From: Fischerella sp. PCC 9605
GTDB taxonomy: Bacteria > Cyanobacteriota > Cyanobacteriia > Cyanobacteriales > Nostocaceae
Assembly (NCBI RefSeq): GCF_000517105.1
Contig: NZ_KI912154.1
Location: forward strand, 138,251 to 202,250
Length of the DNA stretch: 64,000 nucleotides
Reading direction: 5' to 3'
Made by a program: the position numbers and the translations under genes. Below are positions 51,109 to 60,374 of the stretch, piece by piece. The stretch's first letter is position 1, and every line of letters begins with the position of its first letter. The notes under the pieces are model-generated. The model saw nothing but the letters and a program-made list of their open reading frames with translations. It was not told the DNA's origin and made no database searches.

Positions 51109-52035
51109 TTAATCTTCAAACCAACTAGCACGCCATGCTGCTTCAGCTTCGGCAACTGAAAGCTCTCGCTGTTTTTTTTGATAGTCCAACCCAAGTTTAT
51201 TGAGTTGAGCTAGGATATTGCGAATCTGCTTGCGTTCTGACGATAGTTTGGTATCAGCAAATTCAATTTCTACAAGACGCAAGTTAATAGCCATGATTTG
51301 TGTCAGGCTAGATTCTTCTGGCTCCTGTTCATTTTCAATTTCAATTACTAAGTTTAAGAGATTGGGTGGAGCTGGTACTACCTCAGCAGATGCATCTGAG
51401 CCAGCTGCTTCTAAAATCGGTTCTGGCAGTTGTTTGGGTAATATCTTGGCTTTTTGTAATAAGAGATTAGTCTCACGAGAAATTTTTCTGAGCGTGCCTT
51501 GTGCCGACTTCTCTATGTACTGTTGCCATTTTGCTAGTTCTATCGGGTTTGAAGAGGATGGAAAGACAGGGTAAGAAGGTGAGAGGGAAAAGTTAGCATT
51601 TTCTTCATTTTCTTCATTTTCTTCCCCTTCTTCATTTTTCTGTTCGTCCTCACTTTCTACACCAGCTACCATTAAGGAGGAAATCCCTATAAGGCTCTGG
51701 CTCCATTCATCTACGGTGTCACTTTCGACTTGTTTGTGTGACGGTTGTTGTGCATCATTGTTTATAAGAGCTAGTAATTGTTCAGCGGCCTGTTGACCTA
51801 ACTTGCGAACGGACTGTTGCAAATTTTGCCGCTGACTTAAGCTCAATTTTAGAAAGTTTTCGGAATACCTCTGAGTACATAGATGATAAACCGCCAGAAT
51901 CAATTGCTGCCGCACGGCTTGCCCTAAGGTAGCTAGATAACTGACATAAGCAGTTTTGAGTTCTTGGGCGATCGCGGCAATCGCCTCTTCTAACACTGCA
52001 AGATCCCGCTCAATTCGCTCAATTGGTCTCGCCAT
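51109..52035 (-). CDS. Conserved-type cyanobacterial protein of unknown function
   Basis: A 308-residue soluble protein, mostly helical. The N-terminal half (MARPIERIERDLAVLEEAIA, AIAQELKTAYVSYLATLGQA, QLILAVYHLCTQRYSE) and C-terminal half (LRLVEIEFADTKLSSERKQI, then WRASWFED) look conserved in character. The centre (about 135-160) is an acidic, repetitive insert with NEEGEENEENEENAN. I do not recognise a family or function. It lies between tsf and recG on the same strand. Confidence 0.75.
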   Translation of the reverse strand: MARPIERIERDLAVLEEAIAAIAQELKTAYVSYLATLGQAVRQQLILAVYHLCTQRYSENFLKLSLSQRQNLQQSVRKLGQQAAEQLLALINNDAQQPSHKQVESDTVDEWSQSLIGISSLMVAGVESEDEQKNEEGEENEENEENANFSLSPSYPVFPSSSNPIELAKWQQYIEKSAQGTLRKISRETNLLLQKAKILPKQLPEPILEAAGSDASAEVVPAPPNLLNLVIEIENEQEPEESSLTQIMAINLRLVEIEFADTKLSSERKQIRNILAQLNKLGLDYQKKQRELSVAEAEAAWRASWFED

Positions 52036-52447
52036 ATCTTTTCGTTATTGCCCATTGCAACCCAAATGTAATAGTACAAATGTACGTTTACATTTTAAGA
52101 TAACTGTCCAGAGGAGTTTAGATTTTAGCTTGAATTTGTTGGTTGTTGGTGTTTAGTAAGCTGTTGCGCTTACACATTGCACTTTTTTTCGTTAAGACCG
52201 TCATTTGTCCAAAGTCATTTGTCCTTGGTTATTAATGGCCAATGACTAATGACTAATGACGACCCTCACGAGCAATTGTGCAATTTTAAGGCGTTACAGC
52301 TTAGTTAGTTAAGAGGAGTACCGTAATACTATGAAAGACAGGTCAGCCTCTTTTGCTTAACCTGTCCTTGAAAAAGTCATCTGTCCTTAGTCATTAGTCA
52401 TTTGTCTTTACTGCTAATGACAAATGACTAATGACTAATAACTAAAA
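52036..52447. repeat. Gap with heptamer arrays and a hairpin
   Basis: 412 bases without a gene. GTCATTTG/CAATGACTAATGACTAAT arrays occupy 52200-52262, and GTCATTAGTCATTTGTC facing GACAAATGACTAATGACTAA occupies 52390-52442. The tsf terminator-like hairpin lies between them. Confidence 0.75.
52337..52366 (-). terminator. Hairpin downstream of tsf
   Basis: GACAGGT (52337-52343) pairs with ACCTGTC (52360-52366), with an inner AGC/GCT pairing and a short loop. On the minus strand it is followed by TTTCAT, a weak T tract. It lies about 80 bases after the tsf stop and probably terminates rpsB-tsf transcription. Confidence 0.5.
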
Positions 52448-53107
52448 TCACTTACTACCCATTTGTGCAGCTACTTCATCGGCAAAGTTACTTTCTTTCT
52501 TTTCAATGCCTTCGCCTAGAATAAAGCGAACAAAGCGACGGATTTGGATATTTTCACCGAGTTGGGCGATCGCCTGCTTAACCAGTTCTTCTACAGTGAT
52601 GCTCTGATCGCGAATATAAGGCTGATCCATCAAAGTCATTTCCTTCAGACGCTTTTCAATTCGTCCTTGAACAATTTTTTCTTTGACGTTGTCAGGCTTA
52701 TTCGCGATATCATCCCGCCCCATTTCTATATCTTTTTCCTTTTGGACGATATTAGGCGGGATGTCTGCTACATTCACGTACTCTACGTTTGGACAAGCCG
52801 CAATTTGCATGGCGACGTTTCGCACCAAAGTTTGAAACTCTTCACGGCGAGCAACGAAGTCAGTTTCGCAGTTTATTTCAACCAGTACACCGACTCTACC
52901 GCCTGTGTGGATATAGCTGCCTACGAGTCCTTCTGCCGCCACCCGATCCGCTTTGGCTCCAGCTTTGGCAATGCCTTTTTTACGCAGCCATTCTTCGGCT
53001 TTCGCCATATCGCCATTGTTTTCTTGCAGCGCTTTTTTACAGTCCATCATGCCAGCGCCAGTTTTTTGGCGTAGCTCTTGGACGAGTTTTGCAGATATTT
53101 CCGCCAT
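52448..53107 (-). CDS. tsf: Elongation factor Ts
   Basis: A 219-residue nucleotide exchange factor for EF-Tu. The N-terminal module is [20 protein letters not shown] and [20 protein letters not shown] with [16 protein letters not shown]; the [10 protein letters not shown] motif contacts EF-Tu. The short form, with one reduced C-terminal subdomain, is normal in cyanobacteria. It follows rpsB on the same strand. Confidence 0.97.
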   Translation of the reverse strand: MAEISAKLVQELRQKTGAGMMDCKKALQENNGDMAKAEEWLRKKGIAKAGAKADRVAAEGLVGSYIHTGGRVGVLVEINCETDFVARREEFQTLVRNVAMQIAACPNVEYVNVADIPPNIVQKEKDIEMGRDDIANKPDNVKEKIVQGRIEKRLKEMTLMDQPYIRDQSITVEELVKQAIAQLGENIQIRRFVRFILGEGIEKKESNFADEVAAQMGSK

Positions 53108-53179
53108 TTTGCCTCAATTCCTACTTAGACTGACACTTGTAATCGCTCTCGGGTTTTGAGTATTTCTATCTTACTAAGG

Positions 53180-53288
53180 GCTTGGTAATTGGGGATTGGG
53201 GATTGGGGATTGGGTATTGGGTACCAGGTTCCTAATTTCTAATCCCTAGTCCCTTCCAGTCCCTATTACCCATTACCCATTACCTAAT
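53180..53288. repeat. GGGGATT heptamers and complements between rpsB and tsf
   Basis: GGGGATTGGGGATTGGGGAT (53191-53210) faces CCCTATTACCCATTACCCAT (53261-53280), with a variable centre containing CTAATCCCTAG. It lies in the operon gap just after the rpsB stop. Confidence 0.8.
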
Positions 53289-54083
53289 TTATTCTTCCTC
53301 TTCTTCATCGGGAATAAACGAGTCAGCGTAATCGCTTTCTTCGTAATCGTAATCTTCCTCAGCGCCCTCGTATTCTTCGTATTCTTCTTCTACATCCAAC
53401 TGACCATGACGACCTTCATAAATTGCGTCCGCCAATTTGCCGACGATTAGCTTAATCGAACGGATAGCATCGTCATTTGCTGGGATAGGAATATCCACTA
53501 CATCTGGATCGCAGTTTGTATCCAACATTGATACAATCGGAATTCCCAGTTTGATACATTCTTGAACTGCGTTGTATTCCCGGCGTTGATCTACAATCAC
53601 GACTACATCGGGGACTTTCCGCATAGTTTTAATGCCCCCCAGGTATTTCTGAAGCTTCGCCAACTCGCGGCGTAGCATTGAGGCTTCTTTTTTTGGCAAT
53701 AAATCAAGAGCGCCGCTTTCTTCCCGGCGTTCTAATTCTTTGAGACGGTCTACCCGCGTTTTGATAGTTGCCCAGTTGGTGAGCATTCCGCCCAACCAGC
53801 GCTGGTTAATGTAGTGAGCACCACAACGAGACGCTTCTTGGGCAATAATACCCGCTGCTTGCCGCTTAGTGCCAACAAAAAGGAACTTTTTGCCTTGCTC
53901 AGCTTGCGATCGCATATAAGTATATGCTTCTTCCATCAACTGAGCAGTTTGCACCAAGTCAATGATGTGTACTCCGTTGCGGGCGGTGTATATATAAGGA
54001 GACATTTTGGGGTTCCACCTGCGGGTCTGATGACCAAAGTGAACCCCTGACTCCATCATTTGAGCCAAAGAAACAACAGCCAT
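53289..54083 (-). CDS. rpsB: 30S ribosomal protein S2
   Basis: A 264-residue S2 with [56 protein letters not shown] and [20 protein letters not shown]. The acidic C-terminal tail (Glu/Asp/Tyr-rich, about 35 residues) is typical of cyanobacterial S2. First gene of the rpsB-tsf unit. Confidence 0.97.
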   Translation of the reverse strand: MAVVSLAQMMESGVHFGHQTRRWNPKMSPYIYTARNGVHIIDLVQTAQLMEEAYTYMRSQAEQGKKFLFVGTKRQAAGIIAQEASRCGAHYINQRWLGGMLTNWATIKTRVDRLKELERREESGALDLLPKKEASMLRRELAKLQKYLGGIKTMRKVPDVVVIVDQRREYNAVQECIKLGIPIVSMLDTNCDPDVVDIPIPANDDAIRSIKLIVGKLADAIYEGRHGQLDVEEEYEEYEGAEEDYDYEESDYADSFIPDEEEEE

Positions 54084-54194
54084 TATTTAACTCCTATTCG
54101 GGTTAAACCTCCACCCAGGCGTATTTCTATTTCAGAAACACCCGAACTCCTGGATGTGCGAGATTAAAGAACCATACTAAGGTAGCATATTTTG

Positions 54195-54308
54195 GAAGAG
54201 GGAATCGGGGATTCGGGATTCGGGATTGGGAAGAGACTTGTTAAATAATTCTCCCTTGTCTGCCTTGTCTGCCTTGTCTCTCCCAGATCCCCGATCTCTA
54301 ATCCCCGA
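54195..54308. repeat. Inverted GGGATTC / CCCCGAT array
   Basis: GGGAATCGGGGATTCGGGAT (54202-54221) faces AGATCCCCGATCTCTAATCC (54284-54303), with three TGTCTGCCT-like units between. It fills the gap upstream of rpsB. Confidence 0.75.
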
Positions 54309-55283
54309 TCACCTCACTTCTGCATAAGCTTCATAGACTCCTTTGACGTTATACCAATTGAGAAAAATCCGGGCAATTTCTAAAGCCCATTGGGGTTTTC
54401 CGATACTAATTAGCCATTGCAACAATGGAGCCATCGTACGTTCATTTAGAGTGCCATTGAGTGAGAGAATTCCCCACAACAAACGATGCAACCAAGTCAT
54501 TTGAATCATCATTCGCACTTCCCAAGAAGGATGCTTTTGATAAAATAAAACTCCCATGCGTCCTCGCTGAATTTCTTTATCAATTAAGCGAGGAATTTGC
54601 TCTAAGCTAAAAGGCGGATGCCAATGATAACCTACAGCTGCTGGACATTTAATAAGTTTTAAACCCAGTTGTTTGAGCCTAACGCCTAGTTCTAAATCTT
54701 CCCAACCATAAAGCTGAAAGCGAGTATCAAAAAGTCCTGCTTTCTCTAACCAGTGCTTGGGAATAGCGATGTTACCCGTAGCAAAAAAAGCGGCAGAAAA
54801 ATCTGTGAGTTTATATGGTTCAGAAGTGGGATGCTCAAAATTGCAGGTATTGATTACTGCACCATAGGTGAAAAAGCGATCGCTCCGCAATTCCTTTTGT
54901 CCCTGTACTAGCGCATCAGCATGAGCTTGCAAGAAATTCTCTGTTACTACTAAATCGCTATCTATAAAGATAATTGTGTCTCCATGCGCTTGCTCTACTC
55001 CTAAATTCCGCGCAGCAGCAGGCCCTTGATGGTCTTGCTTGAAGGTTCGCACATGGGGAAACTCAGTTTTGTGTGTCTCCAACCACTCCAAAGTGCCATC
55101 AGTAGAACCATCATCCACCAAGACAATTTCATAACCTTGTAGAGACGTTGCATGCAACGTCTCTACATTATTCAACTGCTGCGTCTCCAATGCTCTGAGG
55201 CACTTTTCCAGAATCGGCTTACGATTGTATGTCGGAATAACAACGCTAAAAAACACGGTCTCACTCACAACACTATTACCCAT
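54309..55283 (-). CDS. Family 2 glycosyltransferase with palindrome insertion
   Basis: A 324-residue GT-A glycosyltransferase: FFSVVIPTYNRKPILEKCLR, then VLVDDGSTDGTLEWLE, AAARNLGVEQAHGDTIIFID with SDLV (metal-binding) and GLFDTRFQLYGWEDLELGVR. Between LETQQ and GYEIVLVDDG the usual loop is lengthened by NVETLHATSLQ, encoded by a perfect palindrome at 55138-55167. The loop lies between the first helix and the second strand, so folding can be retained. Substrate unknown. Confidence 0.88.
   Translation of the reverse strand: MGNSVVSETVFFSVVIPTYNRKPILEKCLRALETQQLNNVETLHATSLQGYEIVLVDDGSTDGTLEWLETHKTEFPHVRTFKQDHQGPAAARNLGVEQAHGDTIIFIDSDLVVTENFLQAHADALVQGQKELRSDRFFTYGAVINTCNFEHPTSEPYKLTDFSAAFFATGNIAIPKHWLEKAGLFDTRFQLYGWEDLELGVRLKQLGLKLIKCPAAVGYHWHPPFSLEQIPRLIDKEIQRGRMGVLFYQKHPSWEVRMMIQMTWLHRLLWGILSLNGTLNERTMAPLLQWLISIGKPQWALEIARIFLNWYNVKGVYEAYAEVR
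55138..55167. repeat. Coding palindrome inside glycosyltransferase, TGCATGCA core
   Basis: A perfect 30-base palindrome with half-site TGTAGAGACGTTGCA, the same outer arms as the copies at 7272 and 14241 but a different centre. It is read in frame as VETLHATSLQ. Confidence 0.9.
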
Positions 55284-55641
55284 TTCTAAGATAGGACAAC
55301 TAGGACACTAACACTGTTCCTTATTTTTAAGAGGTGTAGGGAATAAGGGTATGAGGGTGCAGGTGAAGAAATTAAGGGTATATTTGGTCTTTTCAAGTCA
55401 GCCAACTTATTTCTCCTATGCTCTTATCCCTTTATATCCTCACACCCTAAGTGATGACCGTGCTTGCTCACCATTCGATTGGGAGAGCCAGAGGCTCCAA
55501 GCTGTTGCATCGGCGTGCAAGATGTGAAACTTAATATTGTTTTCCTTGAATTACATAATTCAAAATTTGCATCATGTTTGATGTATTTATATTTAAAATT
55601 CTATTTTTATAGCAACTAAATAAGAATATACTAATTTTTAT

Positions 55642-55671
55642 TTTAACCTAATTTTAATTCAATCTTAATAA
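55642..55671 (+). promoter_or_regulatory. Pho box (three 8-base repeats), distal
   Basis: TTTAACCT-AAT-TTTAATTC-AAT-CTTAATAA: three 8-base units with 3-base spacers, the layout of cyanobacterial SphR/PhoB binding sites (consensus near CTTAACCT repeated). Confidence 0.6.
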
Positions 55672-55686
55672 GATTAAGTTGTTTTA

Positions 55687-55716
55687 CTTAACCTAATTAT
55701 AACCTAATTTTAATAT
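55687..55716 (+). promoter_or_regulatory. Pho box (three 8-base repeats), proximal
   Basis: CTTAACCT-AAT-TATAACCT-AAT-TTTAATAT: the first unit is a perfect match to the cyanobacterial Pho-box consensus and the spacing is exact. It lies about 340 bases before the phoX start, indicating induction by phosphate limitation. Confidence 0.7.
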
Positions 55717-56056
55717 TCACTATTTAAATTTATATTGTTCATATTTCAGCAAAAACAAGCTTTGTTTGTGTCTTTATAACACATTTTTTGTAGTTTTTAT
55801 AAATCACCTATTATCAAGCAAATAAGGTCTAAATAGTATCGCGACATAATGAATCTAATTTGCTCAGCCTTTTTTGAAAAATTTTATTTAATAAGTGATT
55901 TTTATGCCTATTAGTAACACAGTCTAGTCTAAGATTTTTAAACGCAAATTTTTGGTAATACCAAATTTGTAGAATTCATTTCTGCAAATGTATACCTGTT
56001 TTTTAATGACCAAAAATTTATGCATTTGACAAATAACTAAAGAGAGGAAAATTTTA

Positions 56057-58465
56057 ATGTCAAAATTCACTCGAAGACAAATCTTAGTGTTTTTTGCAGG
56101 TAGTGCTGGTGCTGCTGTATTGGGAGACAAAATTTTAGATAGTGTTTATAATGTCGCAGAAGCAAAAAACCTGCCGCAGAGGTTCACACCTGTACGCCTA
56201 CCGCATCCTTTACCTCTTTACAAAGATCTAGATAATTACTTGCCGAAACAGATTAGTCAAGGAGAAGTAATTAAGGCATCTGGAGATACTAAGTTAAATA
56301 GCTACACAGTAATTGATGATGTGGTAGTTCCACCAGAGTACGAACGTTATGTCATTGTCGGTTGGGGCGATCGCGTATTTCCTAACCATGATGATTATTT
56401 TGGTTACAACTGCGATTACACCAGTTTCGTTTCTATTGACAAAGACCTCAATCCTGGTTCTAGCAGAAACAAGAATAATGGTTATTTGTTCGTAAATCAC
56501 GAATATGTCAGTTTCCCTATTTCTGAATTAGCACCAGAGACTCCAAAAGATGCGATCGGACTACCTACTGCATTTGCTTCAGTAATTGGGTGGACGTTAC
56601 CCACTACCAGAGATAATCCCAATGACAGGATTCTAGTAGATGGGGAATTTTTATATAACCTAGGCGCATCTATCGTCCGCGTTTCTCGCCGTAACTACCC
56701 TAACCGTGGCGATCGCTTTGCTGTTGTCAAAGATCCCAATAATCGCCGCATCCACGGTCTTTCCGGATTGGGAATTAACAAAGAACGAAAGGATGATTAT
56801 AAAAACGTTACTGCTTGGGGAACTCGCAGCTACCAGCAAGGAGACCAAAATTATTTAATTGGTACGGGCCCAGGTGCAACTGAAGTTTTTGAGTCTGTCA
56901 ACTCCGATGGATTGGGTAATAGAATTATTGGCACTGCTTACAATTGTTCTGGTGGTACAACTCCTTGGGGAACTGTATTAACTGCTGAAGAAAACTTCCA
57001 AGGCAGTTCAGCGTTTTTCGTTGGTGTAACTGAATCTGTCAAGCCTGATGGCACTCAGACAGAATATACTAAAGACACTACTGGCGAGACTTTTGGTTTA
57101 GTAGGGGAAAAATACGGTTGGATGGTAGAAATTGATCCTGCCGATCCAAATTTCCGTCCTCGCAAACATACTTGGTTGGGTCGTTTCCGTCATGAAAACG
57201 TCGCTGTGCGCGTTCAACCAGGCAAAAAATTAGTTGCGTACATGGGTGATGACAGACGTGGGGGACACACCTGGAAATTTGTCAGCACAGGTACCGTATC
57301 TAACCCAGATGATAAAAACAACAGCAAGTTGTGGGAAGACGGTATTTTGTATGTAGCCCGTTACAACGAAAATGGCACAGGTGAATGGATACCGTTACTC
57401 TTGAATACTTCTACCAACCCTATACCGCCAACAGTTATTTCTTCTGTAGAATTTAACGCCTTGGGTTCAGCGCAAAGAGAAGGTCTTTTAAAACTACCGA
57501 AACGCAATGGTATTGCAGGTCAAACAGAAGATGGTGGCGCGTTTAACTGCGATCGCACTAATGAAGCAACAGCACTGTCTGATTATCAAAATAAGAAGCT
57601 ATCTGACTTCTATAAAACCCAAGGTGCTGTTCTGTGTGATGCTTTCTTAGCAGCGAACTTGGCTGGGGGAACTCCTACAGCACGTCCAGAAGATTTAGAA
57701 GTTCATCCGCTGACGAAAGAGGTATTCATTGCCTATACCGATGGTGCACCAGGAAGCGATGGTTATCCTGATTCGCGAATTTTCCAGGTAGCCAAGTTAA
57801 GTGCAGATGTGAATGCAACCCAGCAATCAGGAGGACTTTACAAGATTATTGAAGATAGTGCTGACGGTACAGGTCAAACTTTCCGTTGGGAAAGATTTTC
57901 CCAAGGTGGGGAAGCTGGTTCAGTAGCTGGGGCTGGTTTTGGTAATGTAGATAACCTAGTGTTCGATTTTCGGGGTAATGTTTGGGGTGTGACGGATATG
58001 TCTACCGACACCCACAACGGTTTTGGTCTTGGTGCTAATCCTGAACAAAACACCATAGATCACACCAAGACTGGGAATGTTTCCACTTTCACAGGGGTTT
58101 TTGGTAATAACTGGCTGTTCTTTATCCCTACCATTGGCCCAAATGCGGGAGAGGTAATACCATTTGCTTATGGCCCAATGCGTTGTGAAATGACCGGCCC
58201 GACTTTTGTAGGAGATACGCTAATTATTTCGGTACAGCATCCTGGAGAAAATTGTCCAATTAACGATGGCACGATTTTGAGTCGCACTATTGAGATGCTA
58301 GATTTGAGTGGAAATACATTCAATCAAACTCGCACTGTGCCTCGTGGTAGTAGTTGGCCTAGCAATATCTCACCAGAGGATGGCGGTAAGGGTGAACCTA
58401 CAGGGATTCCCCGTCCATCGGTAATTGGCATTCAACGTAAAAAGGGTAACGGCAGATTTATTTAG
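56057..58465 (+). CDS. phoX: PhoX-type alkaline phosphatase (DUF839)
   Basis: An 802-residue secreted phosphatase of the PhoX family, which uses calcium and iron to hydrolyse phosphoesters outside the cytoplasm. The N terminus MSKFTRRQILVFFAGSAGAA is Tat-like (twin Arg). Family blocks include GYNCDYTSFVS, GYLFVNHEYVS, NCSGGTTPWGTVLTAEENFQ, YGWMVEIDPADP, LGRFRHENVAV, and ARPEDLEVHPLTKEVFIAYT. Two Pho boxes upstream support phosphate control and hence the call. A strong hairpin terminator lies 155 bases downstream. Confidence 0.9.
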   Translation: MSKFTRRQILVFFAGSAGAAVLGDKILDSVYNVAEAKNLPQRFTPVRLPHPLPLYKDLDNYLPKQISQGEVIKASGDTKLNSYTVIDDVVVPPEYERYVIVGWGDRVFPNHDDYFGYNCDYTSFVSIDKDLNPGSSRNKNNGYLFVNHEYVSFPISELAPETPKDAIGLPTAFASVIGWTLPTTRDNPNDRILVDGEFLYNLGASIVRVSRRNYPNRGDRFAVVKDPNNRRIHGLSGLGINKERKDDYKNVTAWGTRSYQQGDQNYLIGTGPGATEVFESVNSDGLGNRIIGTAYNCSGGTTPWGTVLTAEENFQGSSAFFVGVTESVKPDGTQTEYTKDTTGETFGLVGEKYGWMVEIDPADPNFRPRKHTWLGRFRHENVAVRVQPGKKLVAYMGDDRRGGHTWKFVSTGTVSNPDDKNNSKLWEDGILYVARYNENGTGEWIPLLLNTSTNPIPPTVISSVEFNALGSAQREGLLKLPKRNGIAGQTEDGGAFNCDRTNEATALSDYQNKKLSDFYKTQGAVLCDAFLAANLAGGTPTARPEDLEVHPLTKEVFIAYTDGAPGSDGYPDSRIFQVAKLSADVNATQQSGGLYKIIEDSADGTGQTFRWERFSQGGEAGSVAGAGFGNVDNLVFDFRGNVWGVTDMSTDTHNGFGLGANPEQNTIDHTKTGNVSTFTGVFGNNWLFFIPTIGPNAGEVIPFAYGPMRCEMTGPTFVGDTLIISVQHPGENCPINDGTILSRTIEMLDLSGNTFNQTRTVPRGSSWPSNISPEDGGKGEPTGIPRPSVIGIQRKKGNGRFI

Positions 58466-58495
58466 CGATAGAAGCGCGATCGCACTTTTACAGTA

Positions 58496-58620
58496 ATACT
58501 AAGTTGCAGTGAAAGAAGTACTTCCCTCACCCCGCCTGTCGGCACCCCTCTCCCAATTTGGAACAGGGGAAGGGGAGAGGGCACGAATTGCTATTGCTAT
58601 GTCTGAACGCAACTTGGTAT
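58496..58620. mobile_element. Miniature element with ATACyAAGTTGC ends
   Basis: ATACTAAGTTGC at 58496-58507 and GCAACTTGGTAT at 58609-58620 are inverted repeats with one mismatch in 12. The interior can fold (CCCTCTCCC near 58546 against GGGGAGAGGG near 58572) and has no coding capacity. No clear target duplication was found, so mobility is inferred. Confidence 0.55.
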
Positions 58621-58668
58621 AAAATACCGTAGAGAAGCTCGATGCTGAATCTCTACGGTATTTTTTAT
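58621..58668 (+). terminator. Strong hairpin terminator after phoX
   Basis: AAAATACCGTAGAGA (58621-58635) pairs perfectly with TCTCTACGGTATTTT (58650-58664) around a 14-base loop and is followed by more T's. The flanking A and T runs would let it work in both directions. Confidence 0.85.
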
Positions 58669-59065
58669 TTCTTTGCCAATTAAAAATCACAGTTAAAACT
58701 TAGAGAATATATTTAAATAAAAACACATAATCATTTAAGTATGGAAATCCCAAGTTTTTACATTGTCCAGTCATATTAGCTTTAATTTCAAATCAATTAT
58801 CTGTGTTCGTGTTTGTGCATCTTTGGCTCAAAATCACCGATAATCCGACTTTTTTACCACACTTTCTTAACTCTTTCCCTCTTTTCTCTATACACCCTCC
58901 GTACTCGGCACTTCCATATAAATATAATTTTTACAGAACAAATAAAACTGTTTTGTGTTGATTTGCAGATAATTTACTGCCATGTATATTCATGAATAAA
59001 ATATACGAGGATTATTTGGAATATAATAATCACTCAATTCTTTGTTTTGTTGACTGGAGAAACTA
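58669..59065. other. Upstream region of argG
   Basis: About 400 AT-rich bases without a gene. GGAG at 59056-59059 precedes the argG ATG. No recognised operator. Confidence 0.5.
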
Positions 59066-60268
59066 ATGGGTCGCGCCAAAAAGGTTGTCTTGGCATATTC
59101 TGGCGGAGTAGATACATCAGTGTGCATTCCCTACCTTAAGCATGAGTGGGGCGTGGAAGAAGTGATTACCCTAGCAGCAGACTTGGGCCAGGGGGATGAA
59201 TTGGAACCAGTCCGAGAAAAAGCCTTGAAATCAGGTGCAAGTGAATCGTTGGTAGCCGATGTCAAAGAAACCTTTGTGAAAGATTATGCTTTTCCTGCTA
59301 TTCAAGCCAATGCTCTTTACGAGGGCTGCTATCCTCTAGCAACAGCGCTTGCTCGTCCACTGATTGCTAAGGTATTAGTAGAAACCGCAGAAAAATATGG
59401 TGCTGATGCGATCGCTCACGGCTGTACTGGTAAGGGTAACGATCAGGTGCGCTTTGATGTTGCCGTTGCAGCCCTTAATCCCCATCTCAAAATTCTCGCA
59501 CCTGCGCGGGAATGGGGAATGAGTCGCGAGCAAACTATCGCCTACGGAGAACAGTTTGGCATCCCCGCACCAGTCAAAAAATCTTCTCCCTACAGTATTG
59601 ATCGGAATTTACTTGGTCGGAGCATTGAAGCAGGTATTTTGGAAGATCCAGCAGTAGAACCACCAGAAGAAATTTATTTGATGACAAAAGCGATCGCTCA
59701 CGCTCCCGATGAACCAGAGTACATTGAAATTGGTTTTACTAGAGGCATTCCTACTAGCCTTAACGGCGAAGCAAAAAACTCGATTGAGCTAATTGAACAA
59801 ATCAATCAGGTCGCAGGAAGGCATGGTGTCGGGCGCATCGACATGATTGAAAACCGCTTGGTAGGGATTAAATCGCGGGAAATCTACGAATCCCCTGCGA
59901 TGGTAGTGTTAATTCAAGCGCATCGCGATTTGGAAAGTCTGACATTGACGGCAGATGTCACCCATTACAAACGTGGGATTGAAGAATCTTACAGCCAATT
60001 GATTTACAACGGTTTGTGGTATAGTCCCTTGAAAGCAGCCCTTGATGCTTTTATTCAAAAAACCCAAGAGCAAGTGTCTGGTACTGTGCGGGTGAAGTTA
60101 TTCAAAGGTAACGCTGCGATCGTTGGGCGTCGTTCTGAAAATTCTTTGTACACTCCTGATTTGGCAACCTACGGGGCTGAAGACCAATTTGACCATAAAG
60201 CAGCTGAAGGCTTTATCTATGTTTGGGGTCTGCCTACTCGGATTTGGGCACAGCAAGGTAAGAGATAG
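59066..60268 (+). CDS. argG: Argininosuccinate synthase
   Basis: A 400-residue enzyme joining citrulline and aspartate with ATP. The N-terminal P-loop-like motif is [57 protein letters not shown] and [20 protein letters not shown] are family marks. Upstream partner of argH (30471) in arginine synthesis, and so of cyanophycin supply. Confidence 0.97.
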   Translation: MGRAKKVVLAYSGGVDTSVCIPYLKHEWGVEEVITLAADLGQGDELEPVREKALKSGASESLVADVKETFVKDYAFPAIQANALYEGCYPLATALARPLIAKVLVETAEKYGADAIAHGCTGKGNDQVRFDVAVAALNPHLKILAPAREWGMSREQTIAYGEQFGIPAPVKKSSPYSIDRNLLGRSIEAGILEDPAVEPPEEIYLMTKAIAHAPDEPEYIEIGFTRGIPTSLNGEAKNSIELIEQINQVAGRHGVGRIDMIENRLVGIKSREIYESPAMVVLIQAHRDLESLTLTADVTHYKRGIEESYSQLIYNGLWYSPLKAALDAFIQKTQEQVSGTVRVKLFKGNAAIVGRRSENSLYTPDLATYGAEDQFDHKAAEGFIYVWGLPTRIWAQQGKR

Positions 60269-60274
60269 GAAGTA

Positions 60275-60360
60275 GGGGGATTGGGAATTGGGGATTGGGA
60301 ATTGAAGTACTGATTTTTCCTATGCCCCATGCCCATTGCCCATCACTCCAAACCCCACCG
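60275..60360. repeat. GGGGATT / GGGAATT array
   Basis: GGGGGATTGGGAATTGGGGA (60276-60295) and GCCCCATGCCCATTGCCCAT (60323-60342) are partly complementary and lie between the convergent argG and DedA genes. Confidence 0.7.
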
Positions 60361-60374
60361 CCCCAACATGATTT

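Larger units (their letters stand above)
55284..56056. other. Upstream region of phoX, 773 bases
   Basis: Strongly AT-rich divergent spacer. It contains two Pho-box-like arrays (55642-55671 and 55687-55716). Near 55370-55450 there is a CTTATCCC-type repeat pair. The phoX ATG follows AGAGAGG. No gene is seen. Confidence 0.6.

Noticed and set aside
52544-53133. Plus-strand frames opposite tsf
   Set aside because: Antisense to a clear EF-Ts gene.
58813-58995. 60-codon plus-strand frame upstream of argG
   Set aside because: AT-rich leader sequence without ribosome site or family resemblance.
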